Positions 45,549 through 55,347 of a DNA stretch of 64,000 bases are shown one piece after another. The notes beneath the pieces are model-generated. The model saw only the letters and a program-made list of their open reading frames with translations. It did no database searches and was not told the origin of the DNA. The translations under genes and the position numbers were made by a program. Source of the stretch: Ehretia macrophylla (lineage: Eukaryota; Streptophyta; Magnoliopsida; Boraginales; Ehretiaceae); assembly GCA_037974665.1 (NCBI GenBank), contig CM075775.1:30075732-30139731 (forward strand). Direction: 5' to 3'. Each line of letters opens with the position of its first letter. The first letter of the stretch is position 1.

Positions 45549-48500
45549 ATGGAGTTTTGGGGTAAAACTCTCCTCTCATTCTCCACATCGTCCTTTTAAA
45601 TTTCTCTGTTTTTTTAAATCATCCTTACGATGTCGTTTCATTTCTAGGGTTTTAACATTTTATGTTTTTTTTTTTTTTCCATTTCGTTTGTTCCTTTTTT
45701 GTGTTTTTTTTATCTGTTGTTTATTTATTTATTTATTTTTTTGTTGTTTCGTTCAGATGTTTATATACATGTGTGTACTTGACCGCGTATGTGTATATAA
45801 AGATGCATCCATCTCCATTTTTGTACATGTATATATGTGTAGGTATGTGTATGTATTGAAATAACACATAGATAAGCGTGTAAATTCAAAGGTATTCTTC
45901 TATGTAATGTGCTTCGTTGGTTTTGATGTTGAAATATATGACCATATGCACACGCGCATATATATATTTGTGTGTGTTTACAACTGAGTTTAATATTACG
46001 CGTATTATGATGTAATTAGATATTTTTGTTGTCATTTTACTGGTGAAAAGGGATTAATGTGAATCTAGAGTAATAAGAAATGTGTGTGTGTGTGTGTTTT
46101 TGCAAATGAGTTTAATATTACGTGTATTATGATGTCATTAAATATTTGCTTTCTGTCATTTTACTATTGAGAATGTATCATGTGAATCTAGAGTAATGAG
46201 AAACTTGAATTTAACTTTTGATCAACATTCTGCTTTGATTTGATCGTGGTTAATCTATAGGTATGAGGTGACAGGAATGAAGATTAATGAAGATTAAATT
46301 TGCTTTTGTTCTTGTTATTAGAGTTTCCATGAATTTACGTGGTTGTGCTTTTCTCGTTTTCATTGTTGTACTTTGTATCTTGTATGTACGTATGAGTGAA
46401 TTATGTGTTTTCTACATATGCATGACATATGTGCAATTGTAACTACTAGTAAATGAACATTAATGTTTACTTGTGCTTGGTCATTTGTTATCTGTTTGAA
46501 TAGAAAAATGCTTGCGCATTCGCATTTGTTGATTCTATGATCCTTGTGGTTTTAACAATTAGAAGGCATTTTGATTCTATCTCTAGTTAGAGTTTTAGAT
46601 ATATTATTACATAAGTACGAAAGTTAAGGGTTAAGATTTAGGAATACGCTGTATATCGAGTCTGGTAATATGAAGACTTTTTCCATTCACCTGGGTAAGG
46701 AATTTGGTATGCTTGAGAAACAGAGTTGTGCTTGAGACTTGAGATTGTGTATTTCACAAGACTGAGCTTCATGATGGCATTCGTAAGGGATGAGCATGAT
46801 TATGGCTTGGTATGTTTAGACTTCGTAGTGTCGTTTTGTGTGCTGGTATTTGTGCACTAGAATCTGATTGGTTGCTTTTCAAATGTGTTTTGTTCTGTGA
46901 GTTCTTGACTTAGAGTTGTGAAAGCTTACTTCCCTAACAATATGAAGAAACTATGTTGTTATATTTTAGCTAAAGACGTTTTTCATTGTATCATCCCAAT
47001 TCTATTTGTCTGTTACTACCTATGAAAATGATTAGAAAATTTTTTAGAGCTCAATCAATCAGTTCTTGACTTAGAGTTGTGAAAGCTTACTTCCCTAACA
47101 ATATGAAGAAACTATGTTGTTATATTTTAGCTAAAGACGTTTTTCATTGTATCATCCCAATTCTATTTGTCTGTTACTACCTATGAAAATGATTAGAAAT
47201 TTTTTTAGAGCTCAATCAATTTTCTGCATTCTGCCTTATAACAACAAATAGACTCTGATTAACAATAATTATAATTATCTAGTGATGCTTTAATGTAGCA
47301 CTTGATATATGCTCTCTTGAAGCCTGATGATTGTTTTATGGTGCATCCAGGTACTGAGGTCAAGAGTGGAGAGCCTCTCAAAGTGCAGCCAGGTGATGGA
47401 ATGGTATTACATCTCTCCCAGGTTAGTCCATGTTTAGATGCTGTATTTTTCTTTGGATCTCTAATCTTGTTGTGTTATTCTTTTGCGAGTGATCAAAAGA
47501 AGTAATTGTTTTCTGCAGGCCTCTATCGGTGAGGTGAAAAAGGACAAAGGAAGTGAATCTATTTGCTTGTTTGTGAATGTTGATGGCAAGAAGCTGGTTC
47601 TTGGCACACTTTTTTCTGACAAATTGCCCCAGCAGCAATTTGATTTGGTGTTTGATACAGATTTTGAGCTGTCTCACAACTGGAACGGTGGAAGGGTGTA
47701 TTTTTATGGATACAAGGCGACTAACCCTTATGAAGAATATGCTTGGCATTTGTCTCTTCAATTTTTTCTCTAACATCCTCATCCTTCTTGGTGTTCTCAC
47801 TCTGTATATCTTGTCAATTTTTTGTTTGCCACTATTTTCCTTGACTCTGGTTTTTTCTTTTGGTCACTGAAGATCATGAAAGATTTGGTCAGTTATCTTA
47901 CATATTTTTCTTCCTCTTTCTTATTCTATCGGTGTTTTATGTTCCTGTTTGTTAATTATCATGGAACTCAACTTCCTTTTGTATATGCTCAGATTATGAT
48001 TCTGACGATTCTGAAGAAGACGAGGATATTCCACTTATGGCAAACAATGGTACATATGATGTTCTTTAACCTTCTTTGGAAATTGTGCCAGGGGGTTTGG
48101 GGGGGTGGGTAACATATGCTAATTTTGTTGTAATGGGGCATTTATATTGATTCCAGGGAAACCTGAGATTAAGGCCAAGCAAGAGAAACCTGCTGCAGCT
48201 GAGAAGGCCAATGCTGTGAAGGATTCCGCTGCTGGTAAGCAAAAGGTGAAGATTGTGGAACCGAACAAAGATGTGAAGCCTGAGGAAGATGATGACGATG
48301 ACAGTGGAGAAGATGAGTCTGATGAGGACATGGATAGTGATGAAGACATGGATAAGGTATGAATCATTGTTTTCCTCGGCATGTTTCATGCTTAATTTAG
48401 CAAATATATGTAAATCTAATATGGTAGGAAACTAGTCTAGTTTTGTAATATTATCTTCAGTGCGAATAACTAGCTGCTATTACACATTACACATTTTACT

Positions 48501-49448
48501 CATTTTGAATTGCATGCTTTACCCATGGAGGGAAGGCTGTTGGCACTATTCATTAGTTTTTTGCTCTTTTGGTCTATATTATTAGATACACACAAATAGC
48601 ACCTGTATGTACAATGATACCGAACGGAGTTTGTAATCCACGTTTTGAGCAGCTGGCTTTGACATCATGTTAGTTTATATGGGTATAGGAAACATTTGTT
48701 CACATTAAAACTCTCATGTGATATGTTCATTGCTTGATAACAGAATGTTAAGTTTATGTCTTCTAAAGTAATTGAATTCATCAATTTTAGGCCGAGGATG
48801 AGAGCGACTCTGATGAAGATGAGGAATCTGATGAAGATGAAGAAACACCAAAGAAGGTAGTAGTGCCTCTTTTATTCTTATAAGAACCCATGCTATTGTT
48901 CTTTTTCTTTGCATTTGGCTGATGTATAATTGACCACCATGAAGGTTCTACCTGGCAAGAAGAGAGCTGCCGAATCAGCCATCAAAACTCCTGTCCCTGA
49001 TAAAAAGGCAAAACTTGCCACCCCACAGAAAACAGGTAATTTACTCGTGAGGTTGCACTTTTTTGTTCTGTATATATGCATCATATCCCTTGTTTCTTTT
49101 ATCCTTTTCCCTGAACTGTAATGATCTTATTCTTTACTTTTTTGTTGATCCAGACGGCAAGAAAGGTGGTGTGCATGTAGCAACACCCCACCCTTCTAAA
49201 CAGGCGGGGAAAACTCCTGCTAACAAGTCTAATCAGCAGACTCCAAAATCTGGTGGATCAGTTACCTGCGGGAGTTGCAAGAAGTATGTGCTTAGGGTTT
49301 CTTAAAACGAAGTTGATCTTTTCTAGATTATGCTTGTATATAACATTTCTAGATGATAACATTGGTCTTGCTACCCCGTGACAGGACATTTGGATCAGAA
49401 AATGCTCTGCAGTCTCACACAAAAGCTAAGCACAGTGCTGGAAAGTGA
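45549..49448 (+). CDS. HDT: HD2-type histone deacetylase
   Basis: Plant-specific HD2 protein: a nucleolar/nuclear chromatin regulator linked to histone deacetylation and rRNA gene silencing. My model has ten exons: 45,549-45,561; 47,351-47,421; 47,519-47,736; 47,868-47,887; 47,993-48,049; 48,157-48,356; 48,791-48,856; 48,945-49,035; 49,154-49,283; 49,385-49,448. They total 930 nt, 309 residues, within the family range. The start MEFWG is the invariant HD2 N-terminus. His25 and an Asp near residue 70 match residues reported as essential in maize HD2. A nucleoplasmin-like N-domain (to about 98) is followed by long acidic D/E runs, Lys-rich stretches with PGKKR, and a C-terminal C2H2 zinc finger (Cys284, Cys287, His300, His305). 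Introns are GT-AG except intron 3, which has no usable GT donor (see separate entry). Intron 1 is 1.8 kb. Subtype (HDT1-4) not assigned. Confidence 0.93.
46900..47220 (+). repeat. 161-bp tandem duplication in HD2 intron 1
   Basis: Copy 1 (46,900-47,060) and copy 2 (47,061-47,220) both start AGTTCTTGACTTAGAGTTG. I see only about one difference (GAAAATTTTTT versus GAAATTTTTTT), so the duplication is recent. It ends about 130 bases before exon 2. Confidence 0.92.
47737..47867 (+). other. Probable U12-type AT-AC intron of HD2 (intron 3)
   Basis: Exon 3 reads cleanly to PYE but no GT follows that keeps the acidic frame. ATATGCTT at 47,737-47,744 matches the U12 donor ATATCCTT at seven of eight positions. 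TTTTCCTTGAC (branch A at 47,844) matches the U12 branch consensus TTCCTTRAC. The intron ends GGTCAC at 47,867. Joining GA to TGAAGATCATG restores Asp-Glu-Asp-His and leads through a 20-nt exon into YDSDDSEEDEDIPL. The 23-base branch-to-acceptor distance is longer than usual for U12 introns. Confidence 0.65.
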
Positions 49449-51400
49449 CATGGAGTCTAGAAGCTGAAAGGGAAGTCTCCTTGGGGTGGTTTTGTTTACT
49501 TGGTTTGACATGTTTGCGAAAGTAGCTATATTTTGGTAGGGTGGTGCCAGGGAATGTAAAGGAAGAGTTAGTTTATGAGAAGTATTTTACATGTCAATTG
49601 TGAGCTAGATGACCAATATGGATGTTACTCTAGTACTATCGAATTTGGCAGGGTTCAAGTTTTCTTATTTTGTTTTGTTGGATGATATGATATCTTTTGA
49701 TTATTATCGGCATTGGTCTCTCAATCCCCTCATATTTTACTCTGCTATTATACTTATCAGCGTAAATTGTTTCACTTAATGTTGGCTTTCTATTATTGGT
49801 ATGAGCACGGTGTTCAACCCATTGACAGATGCATACGGTACATGACTAGAGTTTGTTTTTCAGTCGGAAGTGGTGCATATTGCGGATGTTTGGGTACTTT
49901 TATAAGCCTTGCATCCTCTATCGAGTAATAATGCCTGAATCGGTCTGAACCAAAATTGAGCAAGGACGACCACTTCACGATGTTGGGTTATTTTTAACCT
50001 TCTCTGTCCTCTGGTTCTCTATTCCTACTTGATCTCACATGCTGCAGGTGTGGTGCGATATTTTGTTGCCATATTTTGTTCTATATACTTGGTTTTGCTC
50101 TTTTGGTGAAATGTAGCATCGCAGCATTTGATTACAACAGGTTATTCAATAGAAATTTCATTTGGGGATTCTGATTAGTTGGATGGGTTGCAGCGTGTAT
50201 GTGTTGGTATGTTGTATATGGGTTTGTTGGGGGTGAAGGTGGCTGTGATGTTCGTTCCAAGGGAGTGGAGGCAGGCGAAGAAAGGTGGAAATGGGGAAGG
50301 ACAACGATAGTGTCGAGGAATGGTTTGTTACTTTGGATGGGTATGGTAGGGGAGGGGGAAAGGAGGGAGGTAAGAAGAAGAAATAAAGGAAAGATGAGGA
50401 CCTCTGTTGGATATTCATTTTTTTTTTTTTTTTTTTATAATCTTGGAAAACATCTCGATAGAATCAACTCCTTATATATTTGTCGGGATAGTCCTATTTT
50501 AAACGGATATGGGTCGTATTGGTTTCACAATGAACAGTTTAATGGTTATGTGTAAATCAAAATTTTAGGAGTATATTGGTCTGATTTAAGACATACACTA
50601 GGTAAGTTAAGGTAAAATTTTAACAATTGTGGGGAGTCGAATCTTGATTGTCTGGTTGGATAACACTTTCACAAACTAACAAATGATCCTATTGGGAGTG
50701 TAATTCAGCAGCTGTGGGGAGTCGAACTTGGATTGTCTGGTTGGACAACACTCCCACAAACCGACAGAAGACTCCACCAGAAGTATAATGGTCTGACTCA
50801 AGACATAGACATATACTAGATAAGTCAAGATGAAGTTTCAGCAGTTATGGAGAGTCGAACCTGAATTGCCTGGTTGAACAACACCCCCACAAACCAATTG
50901 GGATAACCCTTGGGGTCTTATATTGGAGATTTATGTCGAGCGTGGATTTGAATTTGTGATTATGTGTGATACTAGACATTGGAATTATGTTGCTGTTATG
51001 GAATCTGTTGTAGCATTTTTATGTTTTGATAGCATGTAACTGATGACAATTACAAGGAGGTGCTCGTGGGATCCTTAGCAAAGATGTAATTTCCTGTCTA
51101 CTATCGTGTTGTTTAATTGTGTGAGGTATTTTTTAGGGTATTTGAAAAAGATTTATAAAGGAAAGAAGAAGACGAAAAGGAAAAGGGAATGCAAATGATT
51201 GAAGAATATGCGAATCACACCTGTATCCTCTTACAAACTAAAGTGTTAAAGTCGAAACCGTCACAATAGCTTCTCTAATATTTAGTGAAATTCTTGGCAA
51301 ACTAATGCTTTTAAAAAACGTTCTCTAATATTGTTAATGAGTTTCTTGGCAAACTAATGCTTTTAGAAATCATTTCCAATTCGACGCTTTTTTATATTAG
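49449..51400. other. HD2 3' flank and intergenic DNA
   Basis: The HD2 3' UTR probably extends to about 49,700. The frames at 49,713-49,928 and 50,199-50,555 have no domain; the latter is a purine-rich reading through a GGAGGG-rich patch and a poly(T) run at 50,419-50,437. Confidence 0.45.
50578..50905 (+). repeat. Diverged repeats with GTGGGGAGTCGAA
   Basis: Three units near 50,628, 50,714 and 50,848 share TGTGGGGAGTCGAA, GATTGTCTGGTTGGA and AACAC-CCCACAAAC. The first and third are preceded by GGTCTGA-T-AAGACATA and ACTAG-TAAGT-AAG. This gives a larger repeat (50,578-50,697 and 50,787-50,905) with a partial middle unit. It is non-coding. Confidence 0.7.
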
Positions 51401-51416
51401 TTGCTTTAGGCATTTT

Positions 51417-51875
51417 CCAAGAGCCTCCTTAGCTAAAATAGGGTGTGAAAACATATTTTTCACCTCTAACAACTTCACTATAAGGGACTCTATTTTAGAG
51501 AGCTCCTAAATTTATACTTTGACTCTCTAAATGTACGAAGCCAAATATGACTCCTATTCATATTAAATGGTTTAAAGTAATCACAAAATATAATTAAAAG
51601 AATAAATTCAATTAAAAATATTATTTAAAAAGTTTCAAAAAATAATATAATAATCAGAAAAGCTTTAAATTTAAATAAAATAAATATTAATAATTAAAAA
51701 TATTATCAATATTATCAACCAATGGTGAAACTCAATTATTAATAACTAAAAAATATTTTAGTTAAAATAAAAACTGACGTTAGAGTGAAAGTAAAATAAG
51801 AAGTTTGAGTAAAAGTGAAATAGGAGATTCCTAAAAATAAAGAAGTACCTCTTTCATCACCTATTACGGTAAAAT
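51417..51875. mobile_element. MITE-like repeat, family A copy 2
   Basis: Partner of 510-985: same order of blocks (CTAAAATAGGGTG, TTTGACTCTCTAAATG, TATAATTAAAAGAA, AATATTAATAATTAAA, GACGTTAGAGTGAAA, CCTCTTTCATCACCTATTA). It is non-coding and lies 90 bases before the tRNA gene. Confidence 0.6.
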
Positions 51876-51962
51876 ATTCTGAATAGTTGACAACCATTAG
51901 ATGTGTTTCATGGAAATCATTGTATGGGTTAAATATTTACTAGAACAAATTACTATAAACCA

Positions 51963-52045
51963 GCTGGTTTGCCCGAGAGGTTAAGGGGGAAGACTTAAGA
52001 TCTTCTGCACATAAGTGCGCGTGGGTTCGAACCCCACAGCCAGCA
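51963..52045 (+). tRNA. trnL-UAA: tRNA-Leu (UAA)
   Basis: The 83-nt gene folds as a class II tRNA. The acceptor stem pairs GCTGGTT with AGCCAGC, the anticodon stem GAAGA/TCTTC holds loop CTTAAGA with anticodon TAA, a long variable arm GTGCACATAAGTGCG-like follows, and the T arm is GTGGG-TTCGAAC-CCCAC. Discriminator base A at 52,045, no encoded CCA, and TTTT at 52,050-52,053 as pol III terminator fit a nuclear gene. The D stem has CCC paired with GGG, where tRNA-Leu normally starts G10 and ends C25; the change is compensated. No intron. Confidence 0.9.
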
Positions 52046-52053
52046 TTTCTTTT

Positions 52054-53520
52054 GCTATCTTTTTTTATTTATGATTTTTTTGGCTAATTATGTTTCATTT
52101 AAATGTCTTAACTTCCCTAGTAATTAAATTAGTTAAAAAACAAAATGGCAGCTTTGAGAACTGCCATAGACAATTAAATATACTTATACATCTTTCTTGA
52201 CTTGACAAATCATCCAATTAAATCTACATAATTTATAAGAGGGAATTTTGCCTACCCAAAGCTGGAAGAAGCGATTCAATTCTTAATGCCCCAAAATTGG
52301 AAATAACTAGCATATAAAATATTTTTGATCGATCATCCTTTTCAGTCACTTTCAAAAATAGTGAATCAAAAAAAGTTGTTAGTTCGACTGTCACAGAAAG
52401 AGGGACAAATGTTACTGAATTGACTGTTCGAGAATAAGCTGCCTTTATTTGCGACTAGGTACCTTAAGCGAAATAGGAGGTTGAGTTAATAGTAAGAGAA
52501 TAGGAATCGAATGCGCCATTAGCCTTAGGAAGAATGCACGAAGAGGCTGCATGAGTGCAATAAGAACGGTGAGGGCTTTCGTTCTATCTTTAGAAGAAGA
52601 GGCATATGCCAGAATAAGAGGAGTTTGATGTGGCATTGGAACAGTGGAAAACTAACTAAGAGGATTCCTCCAACATGGGACCTTTGGCTCTTTGATAGAA
52701 CAGGTTATGCACGTTAAAAAAAAAAAAAGAATCTTCCTCCTCCTGTTTAGACATCTAAATGCCATTGAAAGAAAAAAGAGATTCGGCTTAGTGAAAATTG
52801 AACTTGTAGCACACTTAATTCATACTGACCACAAGCAATGGGCTAGATGAAATAGAAAATATTAGCATTAAGATTCGGACAGACACAAATATTTAAATTA
52901 GTACCTTCAGTTGCTGATTAATTTCTATATACTTGTCCCATTTTATGGGAAAGATTCATCATAAACCAAAAAAGAAGTCTCTTCAAATTACGACAAGACC
53001 TTCTATTTTTGATTCTTTTAGCCTTCGTTACCATTAAGAGAGTTAACCCTATGTTGTACGCTACAATGCAAAACTAACTTCGAAATACAGGAAGTTTTAG
53101 TTTTTATGCCATACAACTGAAAAATGATTAATTATACTGTGTTCATTGTCTATCTCGACTCCAATACTTAATTATACCAAAATCTACCATTAGCCACCAA
53201 TTGTTTTTAGATAAACTACTTATATGGTCCATCAATTATAATTATAAGACAGAGGATAAATTAATTTTTAATTTTCCAAATGAATCTCTTAATTGTTGGA
53301 TTTACAATGTGGAATGCCTTTCGTCCCTACCCAAATTCCATTCAAAAGTCAACGGATTTGACCAAAATAAGCCTTTTAAAATTTAACAGGCACGAGCTCT
53401 TCTTGTGCCATTTAAAATTTTGAACAGATTTCAGGGTTAGGACTGATGATCTCAACTATTATACGTTCAGGAATCAAAAGGTTTTTATTGAAAGATTGGG
53501 AACTAATTTGTGCTCCGCCT
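52054..53520. other. Intergenic DNA, one patch of unusual composition
   Basis: Positions about 52,370-52,680 are less AT-rich than their surroundings. In reverse they carry a 63-residue open frame (52,445-52,636) that I cannot assign. The patch could be organelle-derived DNA, but I cannot show that. The rest is AT-rich without a gene. Confidence 0.4.
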
Positions 53521-53526
53521 TATAAT

Positions 53527-53930
53527 TTTTTTTTTTTGGTTAATTAAATGAAAATATTTCATTAACGTTCAAACTCAACCATGTATAAAACCTTGAGCAA
53601 AAATAACCAAAGTAAAATAAAATTACACTAGTATATTCTCAAGGCTCCAATTCTTACATATCAATTTGTTCAGATTATTCATTCTAAATTTGTTTCCCCC
53701 ACTGATTTTCAACTGGACCATTTGCTCAATTTTCTTGCTAATTTCCTCCTCGGTGCAAAATACTTGCTTATGTATACACTGATTTCGTTCCCTCCAAACT
53801 GAATACACTACAGAGCAAAAGAAAATGCGTAGCATAGTAGCCTGTAACCCTTCACCTCGGCAGATCCTTCTGCTCCATTCACCAATGTTATCCCAATCTT
53901 GGATAGGCTGCAAAATGCGACGATTCTACT
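53527..53930 (-). pseudogene. LINE ORF2 C-terminal remnant with poly(A) tail
   Basis: A reverse frame at 53,913-53,623 (96 residues) reads WSRRICRGEGLQATMLRIFF, CSVVYSVWRERNQCIHKQ and EEISKKIEQMVQL. That is the end of plant LINE ORF2 (zinc-binding RT tail with WxERN). About 85 bases of 3' UTR and a poly(A) tract, seen as poly(T) at 53,527-53,537, follow. It is 5'-truncated and has no catalytic domain. Confidence 0.7.
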
Positions 53931-53939
53931 TCGCATAAA

Positions 53940-55347
53940 ATTTACCTAAAGAAAATGACCAACTATGAGAACGAGAAAGCTAACCCACTGCGAAGTACGG
54001 TCCTTCAACTTGTTTCTCAAAGAGACCTTGTATGATTATAAAGAGATGCACAATCACATTCGGTGCGTATATAATTTTTAGGGTCTTTTTATTTTAAAAA
54101 TTTATTCAAAAAATAATTCTACTCAAACAAATTTATAATTCTTTTCTTTTCAAGTCTTTTTTTTTAAAAAAAAAAAAAAAAACTATTTGATAGGGGTTGA
54201 AATCTATTTCGACTCGAGCTCAATGAGTATCTCTACACAAGAAAAAAAGGAATCACGGGGGTTAGGACCCGTGTTTTCCCTCTGGTGCAAGAATTAGTAA
54301 ATAAGTCTGAACTCAAATAATTACGGTAAGTAGAAAACAATTAATGAGTGTGAATTACATTAAATGCAGGCATTGAATTAAAATATTTATACTAACAACA
54401 GATTCAACAACTGATTCAGCGAAACATTGTACTCCCGTGCCCGAACTTATTACCCAACGGTTAGAACCTTTGTCTCATCCTACATTAAATTATGAGGTCA
54501 GACATTAACTCGTGGATAGGATATTGGTCGAATCCTGCCCCTTAAAAATCCGAATTGGGTTTACACCCATATCACTATTTAATAAATTATTCTATAAAAT
54601 AACAAAATAAAATTGGAACCAAAAAGGCCTAAAGTATTTTGAGTTAATAATTTAGCGGACATCAAAGTCGGCTTAAGAATATCTTTTTGAGCATTCCACT
54701 AACAACCACTAGATTCCAAAAGCATAGATTACTACCACTAGGAAAGTAGCTTTTTTGAATAAACATGGAATAATCCTTATCAAGTTCTTAGCGAATAAAA
54801 TTTCTGTTATGCTCCTAAGTATTTATAACGCTTCTCCGACTCTATCTATGGGTCCAAATGCCACTCCCGATTGAACCCAACTGAAAAAGTCCAACAAAGA
54901 CGAGTTTAATGTCTGAAAGAGCCGGAGCGACTCATTTATAGATATATAATAAAATGATCTAAACAAGTTAACAACATTAAATCTCACTCTCAGTCGTAAA
55001 GTTCTATGTTATGAGGATCCAAATCCGCCAGAAACTACCCTGGGCAGTGCACACCATTCCATTTTATTAGACATACGTAGGCACACATTGCTTGCGAAGT
55101 TAAAAACCAGAAGCACACGACTAAAACATTGCATTTCCTAAAGAGAATGCAGTCGCAAAATAAAACATGCCGCAAACCGTTTTAACCATATCCAAAAACA
55201 AAATTTTTAAGTAGCGATTATTGAAAAACAAAGCTCAAAAGTATCGTAGTAGAACCCATCCCATATGTTATTCAGGCAGAAGTTGACAAGGGATCTCGGC
55301 TAAAGTGTCTGACATACGGAATGTCAGAAGACGAAAACTTTCCAACT
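53940..55347. other. Intergenic DNA downstream of enolase
   Basis: No gene seen. The last part (about 55,050-55,347) probably contains the enolase 3' UTR on the minus strand. Confidence 0.45.

Noticed and set aside
47423..47800. Minus-strand 125-codon frame in the HD2 locus
   Set aside because: Antisense to HD2 exon 3; no domain of its own.
47741..47870. GC-AG reading of HD2 intron 3 (donor GCTTGG at 47,741, acceptor AAG at 47,872)
   Set aside because: It puts the next exons into a frame reading IMILTILKK and loses the acidic HD2 domain; the donor also fits GC-site consensus poorly.
50199..50555. 118-codon open frame downstream of HD2
   Set aside because: Low-complexity Gly/Glu/Arg sequence from a purine-rich patch followed by Phe from poly(T); no domain.
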